Positions 27,868 through 37,540 of a stretch of DNA of 64,000 nt are shown here, piece after piece. Source of the stretch: Metabacillus crassostreae (GTDB lineage: Bacteria; Bacillota; Bacilli; Bacillales; Bacillaceae). Each line of letters begins with the position of its first letter. Within the stretch, counting starts at the first letter, position 1. The position numbers and the translations under genes were made by a program. A model generated the notes under the pieces. The model searched no databases. It was not told the origin of the DNA and worked only from the letters and a program-made list of their open reading frames with translations. The stretch lies in NCBI RefSeq assembly GCF_016908395.1, contig NZ_JAFBDU010000001.1, forward strand, positions 124,001-188,000, in the 5' to 3' direction.

Positions 27868-28281
27868 GTGATTAACTATTACTGTCAGCCTATGTATCAG
27901 CCTGTATACTATGGAAACCTAAGTTTCATCAACCATTCCCCAGCATATGTTGCTACAAATCATTATAAGTCTAATCCAAGTCGACAATATCCTGATGTGG
28001 ACTCTACAATTTTGGAAAAATCTGCTAAATCAATGAGGGATATAATGAAGGAAGCAAGTATTGTATTAAACAAATTGGCTGATTCCAAATCATTTGCAAA
28101 TAAAGTGATGTATGCAGCCCAACATTCAGATATGACAGAGGTAGAACGCCTTATTCAATCAACAGGCATTACATCTAAGGTGAAAACAACCTTTAATCCA
28201 GATGGAATTATGCTGAAGTTGTCGTCAAGTATTGAAAATGTAGAGTGCTGTCATTTAACAATATCACTAAGGTGGTTGTAA
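27868..28281 (+). CDS. Probable inner spore coat protein, YuzC-like
   Basis: A 137-residue protein with a Tyr/Pro-rich N-terminus (NYYCQPMYQPVYYGN). A helical middle (SAKSMRDIMKEASIVLNKLA) leads to the C-terminal ENVECCHLTISLRWL. This layout, especially the double-cysteine C-terminus, recalls Bacillus inner spore coat proteins related to YuzC; I am recalling the family, not measuring similarity. The start is GTG with AAGGAG about 9 nt upstream. The gene is monocistronic. If correct, expression would be mother-cell specific. Confidence 0.55.
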   Translation: MINYYCQPMYQPVYYGNLSFINHSPAYVATNHYKSNPSRQYPDVDSTILEKSAKSMRDIMKEASIVLNKLADSKSFANKVMYAAQHSDMTEVERLIQSTGITSKVKTTFNPDGIMLKLSSSIENVECCHLTISLRWL

Positions 28282-28606
28282 ACAATCAATCGAAAAATAA
28301 TAACTTAACAAGTATGAGCAGAAGTGAAATTTATACCTTCAGATGAATGACAAAGATCTAATAAATGAGATTAATTACACTTTTAAGTTATATAGCTACT
28401 GCTCACTTGTTTGGCTAAATTCAATATATTTCCTTAATTTGCATATTATAGATTGAAGTCTGTTAAAATCGGGATATAATAGAATATGTTAATTATATTT
28501 TAAGAAGTAATCTATTTTTATTGTAACTTTATTGAAGTTTTAAAAGCCAGAGGGTTTACTAGTATTGTTGAATATTGCTTATTTTAAGACGGAGGATTAT
28601 TAACTT
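28282..28606. other. Intergenic region: long-range dyad and promoter of the response-regulator gene
   Basis: AACAAGTATGAGCAG (28307-28321) pairs with CTGCTCACTTGTT (28399-28412) with a 2-nt bulge and a 77-nt loop. No T-run follows, so it is not a standard terminator. A separate promoter lies at 28453-28480. Confidence 0.4.
28453..28480 (+). promoter_or_regulatory. SigA-type promoter of the response-regulator gene
   Basis: TTGAAG and TATAAT are 16 bp apart, leaving a leader of about 120 nt before the ATG at 28607. Confidence 0.55.
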
Positions 28607-29326
28607 ATGGCAGGAGAAACAATATTTATTATAGATGATGATTTAGATTTGAAATCTATTTTACGAATGTATCTTGTAAAAGAAGGATATAGGGTAATAA
28701 CTTCAGCTGTTGGGATTGACGCTGTTAAATTAGTAGATTTACATAAACCTAGATTAATTATCTTAGATATCTTACTTCCTGATATTGATGGATATGAAGT
28801 TTGTCGACTACTTCGTCAAAAAACGAATGCACCAATCTTATTTGTAAGCTCTAAAGAAGAAGATTTTGATAAGATATTAGCACATAAAATTGGGGGAGAC
28901 GATTATATCACAAAGCCATTTAGCCCTGCAGTATTAGTTGCAAAGGTACAAGCACATTTACGAAGAAGCACTGCAGGATTTCAGCATGATTATGTGCAAA
29001 CTTCAAAAGTGGAAAAATCAATTCTCATCTTTCAAGATCTATACATTGATAAAATAAGCTGTACAGTTAAGGTGAAAAATAGACATATCACACTGTCAGC
29101 GAAGGAATTTCAACTGCTTTGCTTACTAGCTGAGAATCCAAATCGTGTTTTTAATGTAGAGCAAATCTTTGATATGATTTGGGGAGAAGATAGCTTGGGT
29201 GATTATAGAACCGTTATGGTCCACATCAGTAATCTTAGAAAAAAGATTGAACCAAATCCATCTGAACCTATTTATATCTTAACGCTTAGGGGTATGGGCT
29301 ATAAATTTAAAGCTTCTGATCAATAG
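28607..29326 (+). CDS. OmpR-family response regulator
   Basis: A 239-residue two-domain regulator. The receiver has the acidic pocket FIIDDD, the phospho-acceptor Asp54 in LIILDILLPDIDGYE, the Ser in FVSSKEED and the Lys in YITKPFSP. A winged-helix DNA-binding domain follows (ITLSAKEFQLLCLLAENPNR, then RTVMVHISNLRKKIE). Ribosome site GGAGG. A giant hybrid histidine kinase begins 253 bp downstream on the same strand and is the likely partner (inference from proximity). Its 3' end overlaps a convergent SinI-like gene by 20 bp. Confidence 0.9.
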   Translation: MAGETIFIIDDDLDLKSILRMYLVKEGYRVITSAVGIDAVKLVDLHKPRLIILDILLPDIDGYEVCRLLRQKTNAPILFVSSKEEDFDKILAHKIGGDDYITKPFSPAVLVAKVQAHLRRSTAGFQHDYVQTSKVEKSILIFQDLYIDKISCTVKVKNRHITLSAKEFQLLCLLAENPNRVFNVEQIFDMIWGEDSLGDYRTVMVHISNLRKKIEPNPSEPIYILTLRGMGYKFKASDQ

Positions 29327-29453
29327 AAGGATATGATTTCAAAAAGAAGATAATCTCCTCTTTAGTGATTCCCATTTCTAAAGCTTCTTGTATAAGAGCT
29401 GTCCATTCACAATCAAGTTCCGCAAACTTATATGGTGGAAGTACAGGATTCAT
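29307..29453 (-). CDS. SinI-type antirepressor microprotein overlapping the response-regulator gene
   Basis: A 48-residue protein with AGGAGGGG 5-6 nt before its ATG. The segment AELDCEWTALIQEALEMG followed by ITKEEIIFFLKS aligns well with B. subtilis SinI (ELDQEWVELMVEAKEANISPEEIRKYLLL), including the DxEW start of the SinR-binding helix. Antirepressors of this family disrupt SinR tetramers. The gene is convergent with and overlaps the last 20 bp of the response-regulator gene, and lies between it and the hybrid kinase. No SinR homologue is in the window. Confidence 0.8.
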   Translation of the reverse strand: MNPVLPPYKFAELDCEWTALIQEALEMGITKEEIIFFLKSYPSIDQKL

Positions 29454-29578
29454 TTAACCCCTCCTAAAAATTAGATATGTGATTAGAATACTTGAAGTTC
29501 TATAAATCTATCTTAAAGATTGCTAAAGATTAGTTAAAGTTTTTAGGTTATATAGTAGGTAAAGGTGGTTACATTTAG

Positions 29579-32500
29579 ATGGTAACAATACAGAATGTTA
29601 AATCATTAGAAATTGTAGCAAATCTTCAATTATCAACTTTTTATTACGGATACTCGACTATTTACAATCAAAAAGTGCTTATAAAATTAATTAAATCAAA
29701 TTCACATTCCTATTTAGAGAAAGCTAACAAAGAGATTAATATTTTAAAAGAGATAAAAATAACAGAGGCACTGCAGCCATTGAGTGTTGAGGAAGGCGGG
29801 ATAATAACAATTTACAGATATACACCTGCACTACCTTTACGAAATATTATTGAAAAAAGTCAATCAATTGATGAATTTCTGGAATTCTCAATTAAATTAA
29901 CCTCTACAGTTGGGAAATTACATAAACAGAATTATATCCATTGTAACCTTTCACCCTCAACCATTTTTTTTGACCCAATATCTAAGCATATAAAACTTAC
30001 CGGCTTTCAGTATAGTAGAAACTTAGGGACAAAAGAAATCACTCCTTACATTAATGATGTTAATTTAGAGCTTCCATATATCTCCCCTGAACAAACAGGA
30101 AGAATGAATAGACCTCTTGACTATCGATCAGATCTATATTCATTAGGAGTCATATTTTATGAATTACTTACGAAACGGACACCATTTTATGCAAATACCT
30201 CAATTGAATGGTATCAAAGTCATTTAACAAAACAACCTCCGCATCTTAGTGAAATTAATCAACAGATCCCTAATTCTTTGGCAGAAATCATTTTAAAGCT
30301 TCTTAATAAATCACCAGATGAACGATACCAAAGTGTTAACTCCTTAAAGGAAGAATTATTAAGCTTTAAACAATTACGGGAAAAAGGTATGTCAGATTTG
30401 TTTTTTATTAGCAACAGCAATACCACTTCCCCCATGTTTTTAAATCAATTAATTGGAAGACAAGAGGAGCTAGAGCAAATAAGGTCAATAAATAATATTG
30501 TGGAAAAGGGAAAATCTCAAATTTTATTAATTGCAGGGGAATCAGGTACTGGTAAAACTGCATTGGTAGAAGAATTTAAACATGAGCTTAAAGGTAAGCC
30601 AAGTTATTTTATTGATGGTAAATTTGATTTACTTGTTAAAAATTATCCGTACAGTGGTATTTTAGATGCAATAAAAATTTTACTGAAAAAGATATTAATC
30701 GAAAATAATGTGAAGAAGAGATGGTCTAAACTAATTCAGGAGGAGCTATCCTCTTATCTTCCTATGTTAATCAATGTGTTACCTGAATTAATGTGGATAA
30801 TAGACATCAACTATGATCCTGTTCCTGGGCATGTAGCTTCTTCTGATACTCAATCACATTTCTATTATATGTTTCAAAAACTCATACGAATATTTGCAAA
30901 AAAAGAGCATCCATTAATTCTATTTTTAGATGATATACAATGGGCTGATTCAGCTTCACTGGAGTTAATTGAATATTTGTTATCAAATAAAGAGACTGAA
31001 TACTTTTATGTTATATGTGCATTTAGACAAAACGAAGTGAAATTAGGACATCAGATTTATCATCTACAAAATAATCTAAGTGAAATAAGGTCTATTAATA
31101 AACTGATATTAAAATCCTTAACAGAAAAAGATGTTGTAAAATGGTTGAGAACGATAAACTTTAGTAGTGAAGAAGATCTATCATATATATCAAGCTATAC
31201 ATTGAGAATTACACAAGGTAACCCTTTTTATATTAGACAATTATTTCATGTTTTTATAACTGGAAAAGTAATTGATTATGATGACAGTAATAAGATGTGG
31301 ACAATTGATAAAAACAGATTGATTTCTACAAATATGCCAGAAGATATTATCACTTATATAGAAAATCGAATTAATATATTGCCGAAGAAAACGCAAAACA
31401 TACTGAAAATCGCTGCTTGTATTGGAAACATCTTTGATTTGCAAACATTATCAATGGATAGAGATTATGGTTTGACAAAAGCAATTCTTCATAGAGCTAT
31501 TGAATCAGGATTAGTTATACAACAAGTTTCTAGCAATAATCAAAATCAACATGACCATGGGAAAGAAAAATATAAATTTGTTCATGATCAGATACAAGAT
31601 ACAATCTATTCTTCTATCAATGAAGAAGAGAAAAAAGCTATTCATCTTAAAATCGGTAGATATTTGTTGGCAAATAACAAGAATGATAACTCAAAGTTAT
31701 TATCTATTTTGTACCACCTTAATTATTCTAAAGAAAATATTTCCGATGAAGAAAAAAGTAACCTTGTTAAAATGAACATTCAGGCAGGGGAGTTTTCCAG
31801 AAAATCAGCAGCATTTCAGTCAGCTTTATCATATTTTCTTAATGCGTACGAACTGATGGGAGAACAATGGGAATTACATTATGAGTTGACCTTTGATCTA
31901 TTTATTCAGCTAGGTGAGGCCTACTATTTAAATAGTCAATTTGAACAATCTGAGTATATATTTGATGTTATTTTAAATAATGCAAAAACTAAGGTCGAGA
32001 AACTAAAAATTTATCACCTTAAGATTACGTTATACACTCATGTACATCGTGTTAAAGAAGCTGTTACCACAGGAATAGCTGCATTAAGATTATTTGATGA
32101 AAAATTTCCGAGCAAGCCGAATAAACTCGATGTTTTAACAGAGTTAGTACTAGTGAAATTTGCACTACTAGGAAAAAAGCCAAGAGATATACTGACTTTA
32201 CCTCTTATTACTTCAGAGGAGAAAATTTTAATTCTTAAAACACTTATAAACTTGAATGGACCAACTTATCATGTTGACCAAAATTTATCATCAATATTTA
32301 TGTTAAGAGCTATGAGAATGACAATGAAGTATGGCTTAACCGAATTTAGTCCACTAGTTTTAAATAATTATGCCTTAATATTAAGTGCTGGATTTAGTAA
32401 TTTTAATCAATCCTTTGAATTTGGGGAACAAGCTCTTTTATATTCAAAAAAGAACAAAATAATAGATGTTCAAGGTAGAGTGCATTTTGTGTTTGGGAGT

Positions 32501-34675
32501 TTCGTCAATCATTGGAAGAAGCATATAAAGAATAATATTACGTATCTAGAAAAGTCTCAAAAATTTTGTTTACAGGCTGGAAATATTCATCTAGCTGGAG
32601 CTAATAGCTCTTTTATCGTCATTAGCCATTTGATAAATGGGACTCATTTGAATGAGCTAGAAAATATTACAAATAAACAAAAATCTTTTATTTCAGATAT
32701 TAAATATAAAATATCTGAAGGCTACCTTGCAGAAGTTCTAGAATGGATTAAGCAATTAACAGGAACAAAAAAACATAATTGGGAATTTAAAAAGATAATT
32801 GATGATGATTCAGCCAAGATAATGCATTATACAATTCGATTAAAGATGGCCTTTATTTTTGATAATGAAAGCTTTTCATCATTGGTTTTACAGGAGCTTT
32901 CATCCTTAGTTACTAAAAGATTAACATTGGTCATTGCCCCTGAATTTTACTTTTATGAAGCACTAGTTCTATTAAGAAGGTATAGAAATGAAGAGCATTT
33001 AAAGGTTAGAAATGGGCTTTTTATTAAAATCCTAAAAAGCTACAAAATGCTAGTGAAATACGCTAAACAATCGCCTGACAATTACAAAGGAAAACAATTA
33101 TTAATTAAAGCAGAGATGTTAGTTATTACAGGTAAGAAAAAATCGGCAATGCAGGTTTATGATGAAGCAATTTTATCATGCGAAACTAGTTCGTTTGTTC
33201 ACGTTACAGCTATTTGTTATGAATTAGCTGGAAGATTTTATATCGACCAATCTAAGCAAAAGCAAGCTAGCTTTTATTTAACTGAAGCCTATCATTATTT
33301 CTTAAAATGGGGAGCGCTAAACAAAGCCAACGAAATGTTATCTGAATATAATCACTATATAAAAAGTTCTCCTTTAGCTCATCAAGTTGGAAATCAATCG
33401 ATGAAAACCCAGGAAATAAACGCTGTTTATCATGCTGCTCAAATTTTATCGGGTGAAGTTCAAATTAATTCGTTATTAGAAAAGCTTATGACAATAACAA
33501 TAACTAATACTGGTGCAACAAAAGGAACAATTTTATTAAAAAAAGATGATGAAATAGCTGTTGAAGTTCAATCACAACAGATAAATCAGCTAAAAGAACA
33601 ACATTTTTCAAAAAGTATCGTTCAATTTGTTTTTAGAACGGGACAAATAGTACAGTTAGACAATGCTAGTCATCACTCTATTTTTCAAGAAGATCAATAT
33701 ATAAAAGAAACAAATGCAAAATCAGTTATTTGTTTGCCAATAACTTACAATCAGGAAATGAAAGGTATTCTTTATTTAGAAAATGAACAGGTTTCACATG
33801 TATTTACTGAGGAACAAGTGAAATTTCTTAAGCTTTTATCAACTCAGGCTGCCATTTCAATTGAAAATGCTAATTTATATCACGATTTAGAAGACAAAGT
33901 GAAAGAACGAACCATTGAACTTGAACATGCTAAAAATGAACTACTAGAAGCTAATGAGCAAGTCGCATTTGCAGAAGAAAGAAGGAGAGACTTGTTGTCA
34001 AATATCTCTCATGACCTAAAAGCTCCTATTGCAAGTGTACAGGGGTATATGGAAGCAATTTTAGATGGGTTTGCTAAAACGGAAGAAAAAAGAAATGAAT
34101 ATATACGAAATAGTATAACCAGAATTAAAAGTCTAAATATACTTATCCATGATTTATTTGATTTAACACAACTAGAAAATGGTCAATTATCGTTCAGCTT
34201 TGATTATGTCAGAATAGACCTGTTGTTAAAAAAGATCAAAAAATCGTATGAATATGAAGTGTCTAAAAAGGGATTGAAGCTGCAGCTACAAATAGAGGAA
34301 GTTACTGAAGGTGACTATCCACTTATTGAAGTAGATTATGAACGAATGAAGCAAGTGTTTACCAATTTAATAACAAACGCTGTCAAACATACAGAAGAGG
34401 GCGGAATTGAATTATGTTTAATTATTGAGAAGCAGCATGTTCTTATTTCATGTTCTGATACTGGTTCAGGGATTGAGCAAGACGATTTACCGTATATTTT
34501 TGACAGGAATTTCACAGTGTCAAATCACCGATCGCTAAAAGGTAATGGATTAGGCTTGTCAATAAGTAAAGAAATCATTAAGAAGCACAAAGGACATATT
34601 TGGGCTGAAAGTAAAATTGGAACAGGAACAACAATTTTTATAAAATTACCAATTGTTGATGTGAAAGAAATTTGA
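29579..34675 (+). CDS. Giant hybrid: pseudokinase - AAA ATPase - helical repeats - GAF - histidine kinase
   Basis: A 1698-residue cytosolic protein. Residues 10-270 form a protein-kinase fold, recognisable from SPEQTGRMNRPLDYRSDLYS and GVIFYELLTKRTPF. However, HRD is HCN (121-123), the loop Lys and Asn are Ser and Thr, and DFG is GFQ (142-144), so it should not phosphorylate. An AAA/STAND-type ATPase follows (Walker A AGESGTGKTAL near 318; Walker B LILFLDDIQWAD near 444). TPR-like helices run from about 640 to 1240 and a GAF domain from about 1300 to 1430. The histidine kinase has H-box NISHDLKAPIASVQGY (His near 1477) and ATPase motifs NAVKHT, DTGSGI and GNGLGLSIS. This architecture is known from cyanobacteria and some Bacilli. 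Likely partner: the upstream response regulator. Confidence 0.9.
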   Translation: MVTIQNVKSLEIVANLQLSTFYYGYSTIYNQKVLIKLIKSNSHSYLEKANKEINILKEIKITEALQPLSVEEGGIITIYRYTPALPLRNIIEKSQSIDEFLEFSIKLTSTVGKLHKQNYIHCNLSPSTIFFDPISKHIKLTGFQYSRNLGTKEITPYINDVNLELPYISPEQTGRMNRPLDYRSDLYSLGVIFYELLTKRTPFYANTSIEWYQSHLTKQPPHLSEINQQIPNSLAEIILKLLNKSPDERYQSVNSLKEELLSFKQLREKGMSDLFFISNSNTTSPMFLNQLIGRQEELEQIRSINNIVEKGKSQILLIAGESGTGKTALVEEFKHELKGKPSYFIDGKFDLLVKNYPYSGILDAIKILLKKILIENNVKKRWSKLIQEELSSYLPMLINVLPELMWIIDINYDPVPGHVASSDTQSHFYYMFQKLIRIFAKKEHPLILFLDDIQWADSASLELIEYLLSNKETEYFYVICAFRQNEVKLGHQIYHLQNNLSEIRSINKLILKSLTEKDVVKWLRTINFSSEEDLSYISSYTLRITQGNPFYIRQLFHVFITGKVIDYDDSNKMWTIDKNRLISTNMPEDIITYIENRINILPKKTQNILKIAACIGNIFDLQTLSMDRDYGLTKAILHRAIESGLVIQQVSSNNQNQHDHGKEKYKFVHDQIQDTIYSSINEEEKKAIHLKIGRYLLANNKNDNSKLLSILYHLNYSKENISDEEKSNLVKMNIQAGEFSRKSAAFQSALSYFLNAYELMGEQWELHYELTFDLFIQLGEAYYLNSQFEQSEYIFDVILNNAKTKVEKLKIYHLKITLYTHVHRVKEAVTTGIAALRLFDEKFPSKPNKLDVLTELVLVKFALLGKKPRDILTLPLITSEEKILILKTLINLNGPTYHVDQNLSSIFMLRAMRMTMKYGLTEFSPLVLNNYALILSAGFSNFNQSFEFGEQALLYSKKNKIIDVQGRVHFVFGSFVNHWKKHIKNNITYLEKSQKFCLQAGNIHLAGANSSFIVISHLINGTHLNELENITNKQKSFISDIKYKISEGYLAEVLEWIKQLTGTKKHNWEFKKIIDDDSAKIMHYTIRLKMAFIFDNESFSSLVLQELSSLVTKRLTLVIAPEFYFYEALVLLRRYRNEEHLKVRNGLFIKILKSYKMLVKYAKQSPDNYKGKQLLIKAEMLVITGKKKSAMQVYDEAILSCETSSFVHVTAICYELAGRFYIDQSKQKQASFYLTEAYHYFLKWGALNKANEMLSEYNHYIKSSPLAHQVGNQSMKTQEINAVYHAAQILSGEVQINSLLEKLMTITITNTGATKGTILLKKDDEIAVEVQSQQINQLKEQHFSKSIVQFVFRTGQIVQLDNASHHSIFQEDQYIKETNAKSVICLPITYNQEMKGILYLENEQVSHVFTEEQVKFLKLLSTQAAISIENANLYHDLEDKVKERTIELEHAKNELLEANEQVAFAEERRRDLLSNISHDLKAPIASVQGYMEAILDGFAKTEEKRNEYIRNSITRIKSLNILIHDLFDLTQLENGQLSFSFDYVRIDLLLKKIKKSYEYEVSKKGLKLQLQIEEVTEGDYPLIEVDYERMKQVFTNLITNAVKHTEEGGIELCLIIEKQHVLISCSDTGSGIEQDDLPYIFDRNFTVSNHRSLKGNGLGLSISKEIIKKHKGHIWAESKIGTGTTIFIKLPIVDVKEI

Positions 34676-34779
34676 ATTGGTTAAGTCATAAATCACCTTA
34701 TTTTTTGCATAACATTTAGTTTTCATGAATAAAGTCAAATTAATACTCATGAAAATGATGTGAAGAAAGGGATGATGAT

Positions 34780-35232
34780 ATGCCAAGTGAATTACATCAA
34801 ATACGTGTTAAGCTACCTATTCATTCTATTTGGAATTTTGTAAGTGTTATGGACCATTGGGCACCTCTTGTTCCAGGTTATATAGACCATGAAACGCTAA
34901 ATTCAACAGATTCGATTTGGAAATTTAAAAGTGACTTTGGGTTAATTAAAAAGAAGGTGGAGCTTCGAGTTGAAATAACTAGTTGGGAAGAGCCTAATAA
35001 AGTGACATTTAATCTTTATGGGATTAACGAAAAAATTTCTGGACATGGTTATTTTCTGGCTGAAGAAATAAATTCAGAGGAAACAATGATGAATGGATTT
35101 TTAGATTTATCATCAGAAGCTGCTATGTCTAAAATGATTAATGCTAAATTGAAGAAAAATATAAAAGAAATGACACAAGACTTAACAACAGCAATAGCAA
35201 CTAGGATTCAAGAACTCGAGGAAGTAAAATAA
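34780..35232 (+). CDS. SRPBCC-family (CoxG/START-like) protein
   Basis: A 150-residue protein with the SRPBCC ligand-binding fold: an N-terminal strand-helix (IRVKLPIHSIWNFVSVMDHW, then LVPGY), a beta-sheet middle and a long C-terminal helix (AKLKKNIKEMTQDLTTAIATRI). The PIHSIWNFV and WAPLVPGY segments resemble the CoxG group. No signal peptide. Ligand and role are unknown. Ribosome site GAAAGGGA. A separate unit from the hybrid kinase, 104 bp downstream. Confidence 0.75.
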   Translation: MPSELHQIRVKLPIHSIWNFVSVMDHWAPLVPGYIDHETLNSTDSIWKFKSDFGLIKKKVELRVEITSWEEPNKVTFNLYGINEKISGHGYFLAEEINSEETMMNGFLDLSSEAAMSKMINAKLKKNIKEMTQDLTTAIATRIQELEEVK

Positions 35233-35651
35233 AATGAAAGCTACATTTTGAGCATCCTTTTTTGAGGGTGTTTTTTTGTTGTTTAGGAGATAACAATAAC
35301 GTACTGTAGATTAGTGCTTTGACAGCCAATGCCAGTCTTTTCATTAGATTCACAATGAAAAAGAGAATACAATTTTCCCCATGAATAATAAGGAAAACTC
35401 AAGAGCCAGTTATCCTAAAGCGAGATTTTTCCTAGGTCATAATGGAAATTGGAAGAAATAGGCGTCTTCTTTTCTATATATTTTTAATGCTTCTCGATGC
35501 TGTTCGAGGCTCTTGTGCTTTTGTTTCAAGATAGTTAGTTTTTTTGAATAAGACGTATTTATTACATTTTTAGCAGAATAATAAGCAAAGTAGCCTAACA
35601 ATTGATCAAAAAATTCAATTGAAAATTCACAAAATTTAGGGGGACTTGACT
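35233..35651. other. Intergenic region with weak terminator and an interrupted dyad
   Basis: GCATCCTTTTTTGAGGGTG followed by seven T at 35253-35278 is a short-stem terminator for the SRPBCC gene. CAAGAGCC (35400-35407) and GGCTCTTG (35508-35515) are perfect 8-bp inverted repeats about 100 bp apart. A minus-strand frame (about 35443-35645) encoding EQHREALKIYRKEDAYFFQF is open but has no ATG or ribosome site. I do not call a gene. Confidence 0.4.
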
Positions 35652-37523
35652 TTGCGCAAGGGCATAATTACTTTGCTGATTATATTCGTTATGCTAACAG
35701 GAATCATTATTTTTTTAACAATTGTCGAACCAGAATATGCCTATGTTCCACCAAATGAGAAGGTTGTAAATAGTGAAGACAAGGATTTAAATAAGTTTCA
35801 TCAGGTTTCATTTATTCAAAATGAAGATCAAGATAAGTTAATTGAAAAAGGCAAGGGTTTCTTTTATCAAGATACATTTGGAAATGAGGTTTTCTTTACA
35901 GACATTATGGGAATGTTTGACGGAGCTTTTTCTTTTCCTACTATAACAAAAGCCATTATTAAATTAAATGGAAAAGGTACAGATAATTTAATGGTCGAAT
36001 CTGCACAGAAAGTTAAGATTGGAGATCGAATAATTGAAAAGGGTGAATTAATTGAGACTGGATTAGATGTTCCAAAGGGTGCTTATGTTCCTTTAGGTGT
36101 AAAGTTTAAATATGATGAAGGAAATATTAAGGCAGGCATTAGCTGTGCATTATGCCATGCTACTGTAAATCAAAGTGGTAAAGTTGTTCAAGGAATTTCA
36201 AATAATGATCTTGATATTGGCCTAATGTTAGCGTTAGCGACAAATACAGCCTCTTATTTTACACATACTGAGATGGAAAGTATTAAACAATTTATTAAAG
36301 ATGAAAACCGTGTGATTGAAAATTCAAAAGGGGATATTGAGGCTCTTCCTAATATGGAACAACTTGAAGAATTTGTTGATCGTGAAGTGATGAAATGGCC
36401 GAAAGGGAGCATCGATACAACAATTGATTTTAAGAATAATCCTATTCAAACTATTGATGTATTTACAAAAGGTGATCAACCTTATGGATGGAGTGGACAA
36501 GGTCAAATTGGACCATTTAAAGGGTTAAGTGCAGCAATTAACAATGCACATTCACAAAATATGGATTCAGTATCACAAACAGCAATAAGTAACGAAGTAT
36601 TAAATATTGATAAGGAATTATATCTGGCAATTCTTCTTCAAAATGCAGCAAATGAAAAATACCGATATGATCCTAAGACGGGTGTAAAACCTAGTGAATT
36701 TTTTTCAAAAGTTGATCCAACTCCTGGTGCTGACGGAGTTAACAAACTAATTCCATCCTCGACTTATCCTAAAGCATCTTACATGACAAGTGTTGGATTG
36801 TTTTCAAGCTCAGATGGACTTAGGGCGTGGGAGCAACAAAATGCGATGTCGGCATTCATGAATACATTAGAGCCACCAAAAACAGGGCTAAAAGCAACAT
36901 CTACAACAAGTAGAGCAGAGGGAAGAATTGTTTTTGAAAATGCAGGTTGCATTTCCTGTCATGGTGGGACATATTTAACAAATAACAAGGTTATACCTTC
37001 TGAAGAAATTAAAACAGATAATTCTAGAGCTATGGGGTTTAAGAAATTAGAGAATTTTTTTACAACGCCTACTATATATGATCCTGAAACACCAGTACCA
37101 TTGCCGGAAAACCCTATTATTAAAGAAGTTCCAATGACAAAAGAACAAGAACAACAGCTAAGACTTGGTTGGGCCTTTGGTGGGTCAGAAGGTGGATATA
37201 AAACCATAAGTTTATATGGTCTATATTGGAGTGCACCATATCTTCATGATGGTGGTGTGGCTGTTGGACCAAATATTGAAAAAGATATCGGAGTCCCAGG
37301 AACTATTTTCAAAGGAATAAAGCCGTCAGCAAGAAATAGTCTACTTGCAATGATTGATTCTAATTTACGAAAAAAAGTTATCAATGAAAATAAAAAAAAT
37401 GAAAAATTAAGAACAGCACATGTCAGTGGAAAAGGACATGAATATTGGGTTGATTCTTCAACAGGCTTTTCTAAAGAAGAACAGCAAGCATTAATAGATT
37501 ATTTACTAAAGGTCACTGATTAA
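35652..37523 (+). CDS. Membrane-anchored di-haem c-type cytochrome
   Basis: A 623-residue exported protein. One N-terminal transmembrane anchor (GIITLLIIFVMLTGIIIFL) is followed by a large extracellular domain. Two haem c motifs are present: CALCH (near residue 170) and CISCH (near 435). The C-terminal region has GRIVFENAGCISCHGG and YWSAPYLHDGGVAVG, as in di-haem peroxidase/RoxA-like cytochromes. Start chosen as TTG 35652, 8 nt after AGGGGG; a TTG 2 codons earlier is too close. The zinc alcohol dehydrogenase starts 17 bp later, so the two are probably one operon. The electron donor is unknown; dehydrogenation-linked electron transfer is inference. Confidence 0.85.
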   Translation: MRKGIITLLIIFVMLTGIIIFLTIVEPEYAYVPPNEKVVNSEDKDLNKFHQVSFIQNEDQDKLIEKGKGFFYQDTFGNEVFFTDIMGMFDGAFSFPTITKAIIKLNGKGTDNLMVESAQKVKIGDRIIEKGELIETGLDVPKGAYVPLGVKFKYDEGNIKAGISCALCHATVNQSGKVVQGISNNDLDIGLMLALATNTASYFTHTEMESIKQFIKDENRVIENSKGDIEALPNMEQLEEFVDREVMKWPKGSIDTTIDFKNNPIQTIDVFTKGDQPYGWSGQGQIGPFKGLSAAINNAHSQNMDSVSQTAISNEVLNIDKELYLAILLQNAANEKYRYDPKTGVKPSEFFSKVDPTPGADGVNKLIPSSTYPKASYMTSVGLFSSSDGLRAWEQQNAMSAFMNTLEPPKTGLKATSTTSRAEGRIVFENAGCISCHGGTYLTNNKVIPSEEIKTDNSRAMGFKKLENFFTTPTIYDPETPVPLPENPIIKEVPMTKEQEQQLRLGWAFGGSEGGYKTISLYGLYWSAPYLHDGGVAVGPNIEKDIGVPGTIFKGIKPSARNSLLAMIDSNLRKKVINENKKNEKLRTAHVSGKGHEYWVDSSTGFSKEEQQALIDYLLKVTD

Positions 37524-37540
37524 GCTAAAGGGGTAAAGGA

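Noticed and set aside
35443-35645. Minus-strand stretch encoding Lys/Tyr-rich residues before the cytochrome gene
   Set aside because: Open but without ATG/GTG start or ribosome site, and it overlaps the promoter region of the cytochrome gene. Could be a gene remnant; not called.
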